DNA of 64,000 nt from Litoribrevibacter euphylliae (GCF_042646085.1 NZ_JBHRSZ010000002.1:806001-870000), one strand, 5' to 3'; positions 24,348 to 35,080 are shown, counted from the stretch's first letter. Made by a program: numbers and translations. Notes: generated from the letters alone by a model not told the origin.

Positions 24348-25193
24348 TTAGCCCGTAACAACCGGCTCAAACCCTTTAATCAAATCATCTAACTGTTTCA
24401 ACTGGCTCAAGAAAGGCTCCAGCTTGTCCAATGGCAATGCACACGGACCGTCACATTTTGCTTCATCAGGATTTGGATGCGCTTCCAGGAACAAACCGGC
24501 CAACCCTTGTGACAAACCAGCTTTCGCAAGATCCGTCACTTGCGCACGACGACCACCTGCAGAATCAGCACGACCACCCGGCATCTGCAACGCATGAGTT
24601 ACATCAAAGAAAATTGGGTATTCAAACTGCTTCATAACACCAAAGCCCAACATATCAACCACTAGGTTGTTATACCCAAACGAACTGCCACGCTCACACA
24701 AAATCAGATTTTCGTTACCCGCTTCTTCACACTTGCGAAGAATGTGTTTCATTTCCTGAGGCGCAAGGAACTGGGCTTTTTTGATGTTAATCACGGCGTC
24801 AGTTTTCGCCATCGCAACCACAAGGTCTGTCTGACGAGATAAGAAGGCTGGTAGCTGAATGATGTCACATACTTCAGCCACCGGCGCCGCTTGGTACGGC
24901 TCGTGGACATCAGTAATCACTGGCACATCAAAGGTTTTCTTAACTTCTTCAAAAATTTTCAATCCTTCGTCCATACCCGGGCCACGGAATGAAGTAATTG
25001 AAGAACGGTTTGCCTTATCGAATGACGCTTTAAAAACGTAAGGAATCCCTAACTTGTCTGTAACTGTCTTGTATTCTTCAGCAATACGCATTGCTAAGTC
25101 ACGACTTTCCAAAACATTCATGCCACCGAAAAGCACCATTGGCTTATCGTTAGCAATTTCAATGTCACGGACTTTGATTGTTTTCTGAGTCAT
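24348..25193 (-). CDS. kdsA: 3-deoxy-8-phosphooctulonate synthase
   Basis: KdsA condenses phosphoenolpyruvate with arabinose 5-phosphate to give Kdo 8-phosphate, the precursor of the inner-core sugar of LPS. The 281 residues include FGGMNVLESRDLAMRIAEEY, KASFDKANRSSITSFRGPG, LCERGSSFGYNNLVVDM and FLEAHPNPDEAKCDGP. In many relatives the first motif reads with Gly-Pro-Cys or similar changes, so it may be a metal-independent enzyme, though this is not settled by the sequence. It is 15 bases downstream of pyrG and precedes eno, a conserved pyrG-kdsA-eno order. Confidence 0.97.
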   Translation of the reverse strand: MTQKTIKVRDIEIANDKPMVLFGGMNVLESRDLAMRIAEEYKTVTDKLGIPYVFKASFDKANRSSITSFRGPGMDEGLKIFEEVKKTFDVPVITDVHEPYQAAPVAEVCDIIQLPAFLSRQTDLVVAMAKTDAVINIKKAQFLAPQEMKHILRKCEEAGNENLILCERGSSFGYNNLVVDMLGFGVMKQFEYPIFFDVTHALQMPGGRADSAGGRRAQVTDLAKAGLSQGLAGLFLEAHPNPDEAKCDGPCALPLDKLEPFLSQLKQLDDLIKGFEPVVTG

Positions 25194-25208
25194 CAGAATG
25201 TCCCTATC

Positions 25209-26834
25209 TTATTTTTTCGACTGTTCTAATGCAGCGTTTACAAAACCACTGAACAAGCCATGACCTGCACGAGGGGTCGAGGTAAATTCCGGGTGGAACT
25301 GACACGCAACAAACCAAGGATGATCCGGTGCTTCCACAACTTCTACCAGATTCTGATCCACAGAAACACCGGTAATGTTCAGGCCGGCTTCTTTTAAACG
25401 ATCAACGTAGGTGTTGTTCACTTCGAAACGATGACGATGACGCTCAACCACGTTCGCCTTGCCATACGCTTCACGAACCGTCGAACCTTCTTCCAGATGA
25501 CATTCCTGTGAACCAAGACGCATAGTGCCGCCCAGGTCAGAAGCATCAGTACGTTGTTCAACATTACCTTCGCCATCCACCCACTCGGTGATCAAAGCAA
25601 TCACTGGATGTTCGCACGACTGATCAAATTCAGTCGAACTTGCGCCAGCCAAACCAGCAACGTTACGCGCGTATTCAATAACCGCCACCTGCATACCCAA
25701 GCAAATGCCAAGGTAAGGAATCTTGTTTTCACGAGCAAATTGAACCGTTTTGATCTTACCTTCTACACCACGAGTTCCGAAACCGCCTGGTACAAGAATT
25801 GCGTCTTTTCCTTCCAAGCAAGACGTACCTTCTTGCTCGATTCGCTCGGAATCAATGAAATCAAACTTGATCTTAGTGGACGCCTTAAAACCTGCGTGCT
25901 TAACCGCTTCAATCAACGACTTATAGGCATCCAACAACTCCATGTATTTACCCACCATGGCGATGTTTACTACGTGTTCTGGATTCAATTCGGCTTCTGC
26001 AACTGCCGCCCACTCAGACAGGTCTGGAGAGTCAGTTTTAAGATTGAATTTATCACAAATGATTTGATCCAAACCTTGCTCATGCAGCATGGCAGGAATC
26101 TTATAAATAGAATCCGCATCAGGAAGAGAAACAACCGCACGTTCTTCCACGTTAGTGAACATAGCGATCTTACGACGAGAATCTGATGGGATAGATTGTT
26201 CAGAACGGCACACCAAAATATCAGGCTGAATACCGATAGAACGCATTTCTTTTACAGAATGCTGTGTTGGCTTGGTCTTGGTTTCACCCGCTGTTGCAAT
26301 GTAAGGTACAAGCGTTAGGTGCATAAACAACGCACGGTTGCTGCCTAACTCAACTTTCATTTGACGAACAGCTTCTAGGAAAGGTTGTGATTCAATATCA
26401 CCTACCGTACCACCGATTTCTACTAATGCTACGTCAGCACCTTCAGCACCGGCAATAACACGACGCTTGATTTCATCAGTGATGTGAGGAATAACCTGAA
26501 CCGTACCACCAAGGTAATCACCACGACGCTCTTTACGAATCACTTCTTCATAAACACGACCCGAAGTGAAGTTGTTGCGCTTGGTCATTTTGGTGTGGAT
26601 AAAACGCTCGTAGTGGCCAAGATCCAAATCGGTCTCAGCACCATCTTCCGTGACAAACACTTCCCCGTGTTGATAAGGACTCATAGTACCCGGATCCACG
26701 TTAATATATGGATCAAGCTTCATCATAGTAACTTTAAGTCCACGTGCTTCCAGAATTGCAGCAAGGGAGGCGGAGGCAATGCCTTTTCCTAAAGAAGAAA
26801 CAACGCCACCAGTAACGAAAATATATCGCGTCAT
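25209..26834 (-). CDS. pyrG: CTP synthase
   Basis: PyrG aminates UTP to CTP using glutamine. The 541 residues have an N-terminal amidoligase domain starting MTRYIFVTGGVVSSLGKGIA and a C-terminal class I glutaminase with nucleophile Cys in GICLGMQVAV and the His/Glu pair in CQFHPEFTS. The ATG at 26834 matches the family N-terminus; an upstream in-frame extension of 37 codons has no family similarity. The gene lies 193 bases after tilS, where its own promoter is likely. Confidence 0.98.
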   Translation of the reverse strand: MTRYIFVTGGVVSSLGKGIASASLAAILEARGLKVTMMKLDPYINVDPGTMSPYQHGEVFVTEDGAETDLDLGHYERFIHTKMTKRNNFTSGRVYEEVIRKERRGDYLGGTVQVIPHITDEIKRRVIAGAEGADVALVEIGGTVGDIESQPFLEAVRQMKVELGSNRALFMHLTLVPYIATAGETKTKPTQHSVKEMRSIGIQPDILVCRSEQSIPSDSRRKIAMFTNVEERAVVSLPDADSIYKIPAMLHEQGLDQIICDKFNLKTDSPDLSEWAAVAEAELNPEHVVNIAMVGKYMELLDAYKSLIEAVKHAGFKASTKIKFDFIDSERIEQEGTSCLEGKDAILVPGGFGTRGVEGKIKTVQFARENKIPYLGICLGMQVAVIEYARNVAGLAGASSTEFDQSCEHPVIALITEWVDGEGNVEQRTDASDLGGTMRLGSQECHLEEGSTVREAYGKANVVERHRHRFEVNNTYVDRLKEAGLNITGVSVDQNLVEVVEAPDHPWFVACQFHPEFTSTPRAGHGLFSGFVNAALEQSKK

Positions 26835-27027
26835 ACAGAACCCATCTTGGTTAAAAATGCGGTGAGAAACAGGAAGAATGCCCTGATCAAGATGGGGCGC
26901 CAGAATACCAGAATCACCGCGCATGAACAAATCAAAATCCATCAAAGAGCGTAATTTTTTAGACCCTTTGGTTCATTTTTGTAAACACCACCGACCGATG
27001 GCAAAATTTAATCTCTTATTGAGTATT

Positions 27028-28377
27028 TTATCGCTGCCAAATGACTTTCCATCCCATTTGCCCGGATTGGCAAAGGAAAGCTTGATCAACAGCCAAATCA
27101 GCCACAGCAACCAATTGCTGATTGCAGTATAGCAATGGAATTTGGGAGCGCAGCCAAGGTGCAACACCTTGTGCCTGTAACCATTTTTTCAATTCCCGAG
27201 TATGATGATCACCAACCGGTTTAAAGCGCTCCCCGCCTTGACGATAACCTATAAGACATCGGTTCTCAGGAAACACAACCCCTTGATCATCAGGCTCCAA
27301 ACGTAAACAACTGCCATCAGGCAGTCTTTCTATATGAACCTGCCCAGGCTGCAAAGTAATTTCTTGCGACCAAGCCCCATCAAACTCGGTGTCTGTTATT
27401 GAAAGTGCATAAAGTGCTTGCTGATAACGACGAAACTCAAACGCCCCAACACGTAACACGGCCTGAGCATCTTGCTGAGACATCACTACATCATTCAATA
27501 GCGAAGTCAGTTGATCATAGGACATTGAATGGCCTGCCCTTTTTCGCACCCAATAAGACAGCAATCCGAGTTGCTCCGTTCTGGGTAACTCACCAAGCGC
27601 CGCAAGATTTAATTCCGTCAAACTGCGATTAACAACCAACCACTGATCACGATAAAAGCTCAGACTTTCTGAATCTTGTCGAGCGACAGATAAAGATCGA
27701 GCAATGGAGGTGAATGCACTGGGCCAACGACTCAAAAAACTGGGAGCTATCTTATGACGAATGTAATTACGATCGTAATCCAGGCTGTCGTTACTCTCAT
27801 CTTCTACCCAGGACAGTTCGCGCTCCTGAGCATATTTCAGCAGGCTGGCTCTTGGAACCTCAAGCAAGGGCCGAAGCAATTGCCCCTTGCCCAACGGCCG
27901 AGATTTTGGCATTCCAGCCAAACCGGACAGCCCGGCACCACGGACTAAGCGCTGAAAAAAAGTTTCAACCTGATCGTTCAAATGATGCCCCATCAGAAGA
28001 ACTTCATTTTCACCTAAGAGATCTTCAAATACTTGATAGCGAGCTTGCCGAGCCTTTTCCTCAAATGAACCGGAAGAGTCAACAGCTACACGCTTAGAAA
28101 TAAACTCAATATCAGCATCGTAAGCCACCACAGTGTCACGACAAAAATTTTCCCAATCATCAGCAAAATCACTTATGCCATGATGAATATGAATAACTCG
28201 AACAGGAAGAGAGGTGGATGTAATTAATAGATGAAGCAACACCCGAGAATCAAGCCCGCCACTGAACGCAACGCACCAAGCTTTTATGGTTTGCTGCTTT
28301 TGAAGCGGTTCGTTCTGAAACACATTCAACAGGGAGGAAAAATGAGATAAGAGATCGGTATCAGAATAAGAAGACAT
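27028..28377 (-). CDS. tilS: tRNA(Ile)-lysidine synthase
   Basis: TilS converts C34 of the CAU-anticodon tRNA-Ile to lysidine so that it reads AUA. The 449 residues contain the PP-loop SGGLDS at 39-44, followed by HIHHGISDFADDWENFC and LMGHHLNDQVETFFQRLVRG in the N-terminal ATPase domain, then the TilS-specific and C-terminal domains (ERFKPVGDHHTRELKKWLQ). It lies between accA and pyrG, as in Pseudomonas. Confidence 0.96.
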   Translation of the reverse strand: MSSYSDTDLLSHFSSLLNVFQNEPLQKQQTIKAWCVAFSGGLDSRVLLHLLITSTSLPVRVIHIHHGISDFADDWENFCRDTVVAYDADIEFISKRVAVDSSGSFEEKARQARYQVFEDLLGENEVLLMGHHLNDQVETFFQRLVRGAGLSGLAGMPKSRPLGKGQLLRPLLEVPRASLLKYAQERELSWVEDESNDSLDYDRNYIRHKIAPSFLSRWPSAFTSIARSLSVARQDSESLSFYRDQWLVVNRSLTELNLAALGELPRTEQLGLLSYWVRKRAGHSMSYDQLTSLLNDVVMSQQDAQAVLRVGAFEFRRYQQALYALSITDTEFDGAWSQEITLQPGQVHIERLPDGSCLRLEPDDQGVVFPENRCLIGYRQGGERFKPVGDHHTRELKKWLQAQGVAPWLRSQIPLLYCNQQLVAVADLAVDQAFLCQSGQMGWKVIWQR

Positions 28378-28436
28378 CCCAACCTCACAAACAAACGTTC
28401 AAAGAAAAGAGCAGAAAGCCTTCAAATACAGTCTGA

Positions 28437-29387
28437 CTAATTAACACCATAAGCCATTAAGCGCTCATAGCGACGATCCAACACCTGATCGATGGGCAAC
28501 TGCTCAAGCTTTTCAAGCTGCTTAATCAACACCTGTTTCAAGTGCCCCGCCATTTGCTCAGGGTCTCGATGAGCTCCGCCTAGAGGTTCGTCCAACACCT
28601 GATCTACCAAGCCTAAGCTCAATAAACGATCTGCGGTTACCCCCATAGATTCCGCCGCCTCGGGAGCTTTCTCTGCACTTTTCCATAGGATAGATGCACA
28701 GCCTTCTGGTGATATTACAGAATAGATAGAGTATTTGAGCATGATTAGATGGTCGCAGACTCCAATCCCCAGCGCACCACCGGAACCACCTTCACCGATC
28801 ACACAAGAAATCACAGGAACGTTAAGATGCGACATTACAGCCAAGTTATGTGCAATGGCCTGACTTTGACCTCGCTCTTCAGCGTCGATTCCCGGATAAG
28901 CTCCTGGCGTATCAATAAAGGTTAGGATTGGCATCTTAAAGCGTTCAGCCATTTCCATGATGCGACACGCTTTTCGATAACCTTCCGGCTTCGGCATACC
29001 AAAATTACGTCGCACTTTTTCTTTAACGTTGCGTCCTTTTTGATGACCGATCACAACAACAGGGCGCCCTTCTAATCGAGCAATACCACAAACAATAGCT
29101 GGGTCATCTGAGAAAGTACGGTCGCCATGCAGCTCATCAAACTCATCAAACACGTGTTTAATATAATCTAGAGTGTAAGGACGAAGAGGATGACGAGAAA
29201 CCTGAGTCACCTGCCACGGTGTCAGTTCTGAAAAGATCGCTTCGGTTAACGCAGTACTTTTGTTTTGAAGTCGTTGAATTTCTTCTTGAATGTTGAGTTC
29301 ATTATCATTACCAACGAGGCGCAACTCTTCAATCTTATCCTGAAGCTCGGCAATGGGTTGTTCGAAATCAAGAAATTGTGAATTCAT
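28437..29387 (-). CDS. accA: acetyl-CoA carboxylase carboxyltransferase subunit alpha
   Basis: AccA with AccD transfers carboxyl from biotin to acetyl-CoA, the first step of fatty-acid synthesis. The 316 residues show an N-terminal helical segment and the carboxyltransferase core with TFIDTPGAYPGIDAEERGQS, GEGGSGGALGIGVCDH and YSVISPEGCASILWK. The ATG at 29387 gives the usual length. It lies between dnaE and tilS, the standard position in gammaproteobacteria. Confidence 0.97.
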   Translation of the reverse strand: MNSQFLDFEQPIAELQDKIEELRLVGNDNELNIQEEIQRLQNKSTALTEAIFSELTPWQVTQVSRHPLRPYTLDYIKHVFDEFDELHGDRTFSDDPAIVCGIARLEGRPVVVIGHQKGRNVKEKVRRNFGMPKPEGYRKACRIMEMAERFKMPILTFIDTPGAYPGIDAEERGQSQAIAHNLAVMSHLNVPVISCVIGEGGSGGALGIGVCDHLIMLKYSIYSVISPEGCASILWKSAEKAPEAAESMGVTADRLLSLGLVDQVLDEPLGGAHRDPEQMAGHLKQVLIKQLEKLEQLPIDQVLDRRYERLMAYGVN

Positions 29388-29574
29388 TCACTACTCGCCT
29401 AAACGGGCCTACCGTTAATTTTGACTCTCCCAGACCATAAGATGACACGTCTGAAGGCTGAGTCCTAACCACAAATTTAAAGACTTAGATAAAACCAAAA
29501 CACTCACTGAGCGGAAGAATAATGGCCGACTCAAATATAAAGTGAGAATTATTGGTATTCTATCCTAAATTCTG

Positions 29575-32500
29575 TCATATGTCAGAATTTCGATACAATA
29601 TGTCGACATGTTCGTAACCAAGTTCAGACCGTAATGCACTTACATTGGTATCATCCGGAGCCAGTTTCCAGTCATCGCCCAATCGAACACGACCCCGTGC
29701 ATCAGGTCGTTGATAATCAATCAACAAGGGAACTCCATCCTCAGAGAAGCTTAAACTGCCGTCATTCAAGAACTTATTAAACTGTAGAGTATCTTTGTCG
29801 TTTAACAGTTTTACACGCACGTATTTCGCGTACTTACTTCTGGCCCGCTCTACGTCGATTAACGACTTCACTCGACAGCGAATCCCGCCTGAATAGTTGT
29901 CATAGCTGACTTCTGTTTCAGCCACCACAAGCACATCTGGTTTCAGCCAATCTTTATTGTACGTGTATAGCTCACCAAACAACCCCACTTCAATTCGAGC
30001 GGTACGATCGTCAAGGGCTAAAAATGCGATGGTATCGCCTTTTTTGCTTTGCATCGTACGGACATCCATCACCAAACCTGCAATCAAGTAGGTTTTGTTA
30101 CGATCCGGTTCCAAATCCTTCAGACGACAAGTCACAATCGACTTAACTTCCGTTTCATACTCTTCAATTGGGTGGCCGGTTAAGAACAAGCCTAAGGTGT
30201 CTTTCTCTTTCGACAGCTTCTCTTTCGGCGACCACTCTTTGAGTTCTCGATAATCTTCATAGACATCACGCTCGGTGTCTTCAGCCATCAGCTCACCAAA
30301 CATATCGACCATTCCTGCGTCTTCATTTTTCGCAGACTGATCAGCCGCCTTCACCGCACTCGGAATCGCCGCAATCAATGCCGCACGATTAGGACCGATC
30401 TTATCGAATGCACCAGAACATACTAAGGATTCCAACGTACGCTTATTTACTTTCTGAGCACCAACACGCTCACAGAAGTCGAACAAATCTTTAAACGGGC
30501 CATCTTTACGAGCAGTCAGAATCGCTTCAGCTGGGCCTTCCCCCACACCTTTTACCGCGCCTAATCCGTAAACCACCTGATCCTGATCATTCACGGTAAA
30601 TTTGAATTCCGCCTGATTGATATCGGGAAGTACCAGATCAAGTTTCATCTCCCGACATTCTTCAATGGAGATCACCACCTTGTCGGTTTTATCCATATCG
30701 GCAGAAAGCACTGCCGCCATGAAGGCCGCAGGGTAATGAGTTTTTAACCAAAGCGTTTGATAGGAAACGATTGCATAAGCAGCCGAGTGAGATTTGTTAA
30801 AGCCGTAACCCGCGAATTTCTCTACCAAGTCAAAGATGTTCATCGCCAAATCAGGATCGACATTTTGAGAAATAGCACCTTCACGGAAAGTATCACGCTG
30901 TTTGGCCATTTCTTCTGGCTTTTTCTTACCCATCGCACGACGAAGCATGTCCGCACCACCCAGGGTATAACCGGCCAGGGTCTGAGCAATCTGCATTACC
31001 TGTTCCTGATAAACAATTACCCCATAAGTCGGTTCAAGAATTTCTTTCAGACTTTCATGCTGAAAGTCCGGGTGAGGATAAGCCACTTCGGCTCGGCCGT
31101 GTTTACGGTCAATAAAGTCTTGTACCATGCCTGATTCCAGCGGCCCCGGACGGAATAGGGCTACTAGTGCGATCATGTCTTCAATATTATCCGGCTGAAG
31201 ACGGCGAATCAGGTCTTTCATACCACGGGATTCCAGCTGGAACACCGCTGTGGTTTCAGCACGCTTCAGCAAATCAAAAGACGGCTGATCGTCTAAAGGA
31301 ATCAGATCGATATTAACCGGCTCCAAACCTTCTTTCTGGCGCTTAGCATTAATGGTTTGAAGCGCCCAATCCACGATGGTTAACGTTCGAAGTCCCAAGA
31401 AATCAAACTTAACCAAACCAGCTTCTTCTACGTCGCCCTTATCGAACTGGGTGACCACACCGGTACCATCCGGATCGCAGTTTACTGGCGAGAAATCGGT
31501 TAGCTTGGTTGGGGCGATAACCACGCCCCCGGCGTGCTTACCGGTACCACGGGTAATCCCCTCAAGCTTGAGCGCCATTTCCCAGATTTCCTGAGCATCA
31601 TCATCCGTTTCAATCAGCTCTTTTAGTTCAGCAACTTCTTCAATGGCGTCCTTCAGTTTCATGCCTGGGGTTGGCGGGATTAACTTGGATAGACGATCCG
31701 CCAATCCATAGGATTTGCCTTGTACACGCGCCACATCACGAACTACCGCCTTAGCCGCCATGGTGCCAAAGGTCACGATCTGGGAAACGGCTTCTTTACC
31801 ATAGTTCTCAGATACGTACTTAATCACCTTATCTCGGTTATCCATACAGAAGTCGATATCGAAGTCAGGCATGGAAACCCGTTCCGGGTTTAGAAATCGT
31901 TCGAACAGCAGATCGTATTCCAGCGGATCAAGATCGGTAATTTTTTGTGCGTAAGCCACCAGAGAACCCGCACCTGAACCACGACCCGGCCCTACCGGAA
32001 TATCATGGTCTTTCGCCCACTGAATGAAGTCCATTACGATCAGGAAGTAACCTGGGAACCCCATTTGCAAGATAATATCGAGTTCGAAATCCAGACGATC
32101 AAAATAGGCTTTGCGGCGCTCTTTGTACTCTTCAGAGTCTTTATCCACATCTCGTAAAATAATTTCAAGACGCTCTTCCAGCCCTTCCGCAGAAAACTCA
32201 CGGAAAAACTGATCCATCGTTTTACCTTCTGGAATCGGATATTCAGGCAGAAAATAAGTACCCAGCTTTACTTCCAGACTGCAGCGTTTGGCAATCTCCA
32301 GGGTATTTTGAAGTGCACTTGGAATATCAGAGAACAACTCCGCCATTTCTTCAGGCGTTTTTAGGTATTGCTCTTCTGTGTAATTTTTTGGACGGCGAGG
32401 GTCAGCTAGAGTAAAACCCTGATTAATACAGACTCGCGCTTCGTGGGCCTCAAAGTCAGATTGTTTAATGAAGCGAACATCATTGGTAGCCACTACAGGT

Positions 32501-33081
32501 AAACCCAGCTGCTGAGCCAGTTTCACTGAACCGTGTAGATTCTCTTCATCACCTGCCCGACCACAACGATGCAATTCAAGATAGAAACGCCCCTCAAACA
32601 GTGATGACCAATATTCCGTACGCTGTTGAGCAAGGGCTTCCTTACCTTTAATCAAGGCAGAACCAATATCGCCATCCTTACCACCCGACAGCATAATCAA
32701 GCCTTCACTTTTTTCTTCAATCCAGGCTTTCTTAGCGATAGGAACTTCATCACGCTGACCAATCAAATAAGCGTCAGAAATAATCTCAGTCAGGTTACGG
32801 TAACCTTTTTCATTGATGCTTAACAGACAAATTCTAAACGGTTCATCCGGCTCGTCTTCGTTTTCCAGCCAAACATCCGAGCCCATGATCGGCTTAATAC
32901 CACTGCCCTGAGCACCTTTGTAAAATTTTACCAGACCAAACATGTTCCCCTGATCGGTCAAGGCCACCGCAGGTACTTTTTGTTCAACAGAAGACGACAG
33001 TAAAGGCTTTAATTTTACAATGCCGTCAATCAGCGAATATTCAGAATGAACACGCAAATGAACAAAAGGAGCTGATGACAT
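29575..33081 (-). CDS. dnaE: DNA polymerase III subunit alpha
   Basis: The catalytic subunit of the replicative polymerase. The 1168 residues begin with a PHP domain (FVHLRVHSEYSLIDG), then the polymerase core with the catalytic PDFDIDFC motif (Asp406 and Asp408) and a further Asp in VKFDFLGLRT, the helix-hairpin-helix region, and a C-terminal OB-fold (TYLIAGLVMDVRTMQSKKGD). Length and order match E. coli DnaE. It lies between rnhB and accA. Confidence 0.98.
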   Translation of the reverse strand: MSSAPFVHLRVHSEYSLIDGIVKLKPLLSSSVEQKVPAVALTDQGNMFGLVKFYKGAQGSGIKPIMGSDVWLENEDEPDEPFRICLLSINEKGYRNLTEIISDAYLIGQRDEVPIAKKAWIEEKSEGLIMLSGGKDGDIGSALIKGKEALAQQRTEYWSSLFEGRFYLELHRCGRAGDEENLHGSVKLAQQLGLPVVATNDVRFIKQSDFEAHEARVCINQGFTLADPRRPKNYTEEQYLKTPEEMAELFSDIPSALQNTLEIAKRCSLEVKLGTYFLPEYPIPEGKTMDQFFREFSAEGLEERLEIILRDVDKDSEEYKERRKAYFDRLDFELDIILQMGFPGYFLIVMDFIQWAKDHDIPVGPGRGSGAGSLVAYAQKITDLDPLEYDLLFERFLNPERVSMPDFDIDFCMDNRDKVIKYVSENYGKEAVSQIVTFGTMAAKAVVRDVARVQGKSYGLADRLSKLIPPTPGMKLKDAIEEVAELKELIETDDDAQEIWEMALKLEGITRGTGKHAGGVVIAPTKLTDFSPVNCDPDGTGVVTQFDKGDVEEAGLVKFDFLGLRTLTIVDWALQTINAKRQKEGLEPVNIDLIPLDDQPSFDLLKRAETTAVFQLESRGMKDLIRRLQPDNIEDMIALVALFRPGPLESGMVQDFIDRKHGRAEVAYPHPDFQHESLKEILEPTYGVIVYQEQVMQIAQTLAGYTLGGADMLRRAMGKKKPEEMAKQRDTFREGAISQNVDPDLAMNIFDLVEKFAGYGFNKSHSAAYAIVSYQTLWLKTHYPAAFMAAVLSADMDKTDKVVISIEECREMKLDLVLPDINQAEFKFTVNDQDQVVYGLGAVKGVGEGPAEAILTARKDGPFKDLFDFCERVGAQKVNKRTLESLVCSGAFDKIGPNRAALIAAIPSAVKAADQSAKNEDAGMVDMFGELMAEDTERDVYEDYRELKEWSPKEKLSKEKDTLGLFLTGHPIEEYETEVKSIVTCRLKDLEPDRNKTYLIAGLVMDVRTMQSKKGDTIAFLALDDRTARIEVGLFGELYTYNKDWLKPDVLVVAETEVSYDNYSGGIRCRVKSLIDVERARSKYAKYVRVKLLNDKDTLQFNKFLNDGSLSFSEDGVPLLIDYQRPDARGRVRLGDDWKLAPDDTNVSALRSELGYEHVDILYRNSDI

Positions 33082-33192
33082 TTAAGTTCTCCGAAGAAAA
33101 TAAACAAAGGTCTAATACCGCAATTCAAGAAGAGAAAACGGCAGAAATTGAAATAACGAAAATAGGCGAAGAGGATAGCATAGCCACCCTAA

Positions 33193-33819
33193 TCAGAATA
33201 GAGAGAGGTTCTTCTGAACAGGACCGAAACTCTTACGATGAAACTTAGTAACACCGTGCTGCTCAATCGCGTCCATATGAGCTTTGGTTGGGTAACCTTT
33301 ATGCTTGGCGAAACCATACTCAGGATATTCTGCATCCAAAGCAACCATTTCCCTATCCCGAGTCACTTTAGCCAGAATAGAGGCAGCGGCAATGGCAGGA
33401 TGACGAGCATCACCCTTCACCACGGCTTCAGCAGAACAAGGTAAATCAGACGGTATTCGATTTCCATCAATCAGGGCATATTCTGCTGCGACCGTAAGGT
33501 CATCAATGGCACGTTTCATCGCTAGCATGGAAGCATGGAGAATATTGATGGTATCGATTTCTTCGACAGAGCCACGAGCAATTGCAAACGCTAACGCTTT
33601 CTCTTTGATTTCATCAAACAAAGCACCACGCTTTTTCTCAGATAACTTCTTTGAATCATCCAGGCCTGCAATAGGATTGTCAGGATCAAGAATCACAGCC
33701 GCCGCGACGACGTCACCCGCTAAAGGCCCACGTCCAGCCTCATCAGCACCCGCTAATAGAATTCCTTGATAAGAAGGAATAAAGGGCTCAAGTTCTTTTT
33801 TTGCTCTTGTTTTAGTCAT
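33193..33819 (-). CDS. rnhB: ribonuclease HII
   Basis: RNase HII removes single ribonucleotides and RNA strands from RNA-DNA hybrids. The 208 residues contain the catalytic Asp26-Glu27 in AGADEAGRGPLAGDVVAAAV, LDDSKKLSEKKR, and VVKGDARHPAIAAASILAKV with a further catalytic Asp, then KHKGYPTKAHMDAI. It is 8 bases downstream of lpxB and upstream of dnaE, a conserved lpxB-rnhB-dnaE order. Confidence 0.97.
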   Translation of the reverse strand: MTKTRAKKELEPFIPSYQGILLAGADEAGRGPLAGDVVAAAVILDPDNPIAGLDDSKKLSEKKRGALFDEIKEKALAFAIARGSVEEIDTINILHASMLAMKRAIDDLTVAAEYALIDGNRIPSDLPCSAEAVVKGDARHPAIAAASILAKVTRDREMVALDAEYPEYGFAKHKGYPTKAHMDAIEQHGVTKFHRKSFGPVQKNLSLF

Positions 33820-33827
33820 CGTCCAGC

Positions 33828-34976
33828 TTACTTAACGCCTATCAATTCAAACACTGCCGCTGCGGCTTTCTGATTACCACCCTGTTGCAACAAGGTATGG
33901 ATCTGATAAAACTCCTTCACCACAGATTCATAACGATCAGGATGATTAAGACGATTCAGGACTTCCTCAGCAATTCGCTCAGGTGTTGCTTCCTCTTGAA
34001 TCAACTCAGGAACCAGAGGTTTATTAGCCAGCAAATTGGGCAGAGATATGTATTCCACATTGATGATACGCTTGCCAATGGCATAAGTTAGCGGCGCCAT
34101 TTTATACACTACCACCATAGGCCGTTTATGCAGAGCGGCCTCCAGTGTCGCGGTTCCCGAGGCCAAAGTGATCACATTAGATGCTGCCATTACGGTTCGG
34201 CTTTGGCCATCCACAATCTTGATGCTTTTGCCAATGCCGTGCATTTCGCGTAAGGCTTCAAGTTGGGTTTTACGAATATCATTAGCAGCTGGAAGTACTA
34301 GCTGAGCATCAGGCAATTGTTGCTGAATCAAGTCAGCTGCCTGCAGCATAGTCGCACCAATATACTTAATTTCACCACCACGGCTGCCTGGAAGAATACC
34401 AACGACAGGGCGATTCACATCTAAACCAAGCTTTATACAGGCATCATCACGCGAAGGCTCCATTTCAATATCATCCGCCAATGGATGACCAACAAAGCAC
34501 TCTTTCATATTATGAGCTTGGTAAAACTGACTTTCGAAAGGCAGCAAGGTAAGCATTAAATCCGTACTTTCTTTGATCTTAAAGATGCGTTTTTTCCGCC
34601 ACGCCCACACCGATGGGCTTACATAATGAACCGTAGGAACACCGAGTTTTTTTAACTTCCGCTCCATACGAAGTGTAAAATCCGGGGCATCAATACCAAT
34701 AAACACATCAGGAGGGTTCTGCTTAAAGTACTTATACATCTTCCGATGAATACCAATCAGCTCTCTCAGCCTACCGAGAACTTCCACCAACCCCATGACA
34801 GACAGGCGTTCCATTGGAAAATGCGTATGAAAGCCTTGCTCAATCATCAAAGGGCCACCAATGCCTTCAATAACTGCATCCGGGTATCTTTCTCTGATTG
34901 CTTTGATTAAGCCTGAACCTAAAATATCGCCGGACGCTTCCCCAGCTATTATGCCTATCCGTAGTGGTTTGCTCAT
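33828..34976 (-). CDS. lpxB: lipid-A-disaccharide synthase
   Basis: LpxB joins UDP-2,3-diacylglucosamine and lipid X to form the lipid A disaccharide at the inner membrane. The 382 residues begin LRIGIIAGEASGDILGSGLI and contain the GT-B family segments FIGIDAPDFTLRMER, VHYVSPSVWAWRKKRIFKIK, VGHPLADDIEM and LPGSRGGEIKY. It is separated from lpxA by a terminator-like hairpin, so it probably has an additional promoter, and precedes rnhB by 8 bases. Confidence 0.97.
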   Translation of the reverse strand: MSKPLRIGIIAGEASGDILGSGLIKAIRERYPDAVIEGIGGPLMIEQGFHTHFPMERLSVMGLVEVLGRLRELIGIHRKMYKYFKQNPPDVFIGIDAPDFTLRMERKLKKLGVPTVHYVSPSVWAWRKKRIFKIKESTDLMLTLLPFESQFYQAHNMKECFVGHPLADDIEMEPSRDDACIKLGLDVNRPVVGILPGSRGGEIKYIGATMLQAADLIQQQLPDAQLVLPAANDIRKTQLEALREMHGIGKSIKIVDGQSRTVMAASNVITLASGTATLEAALHKRPMVVVYKMAPLTYAIGKRIINVEYISLPNLLANKPLVPELIQEEATPERIAEEVLNRLNHPDRYESVVKEFYQIHTLLQQGGNQKAAAAVFELIGVK

Positions 34977-35015
34977 ACAATGATCGTTATGAATTGATTT
35001 TGAGTGAAATAAATA

Positions 35016-35042
35016 CTAAAAAGCCGCCTAACTAGACGGCTT
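35016..35042 (-). terminator. terminator-like hairpin between lpxA and lpxB
   Basis: AAGCCG (35021-35026) pairs with CGGCTT (35037-35042), extended by three more pairs after one mismatch. The minus strand continues with TTTTT. It would limit read-through from lpxA into lpxB. Confidence 0.7.
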
Positions 35043-35080
35043 GAAGCAATGTATTTGAAACAAGAATTGCCGATAGTTAA

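Noticed and set aside
26835..26945. An N-terminal extension of pyrG with an in-frame start at 26945.
   Set aside because: The residues before MTRYIFVTGG do not resemble CTP synthases; the shorter start is used.
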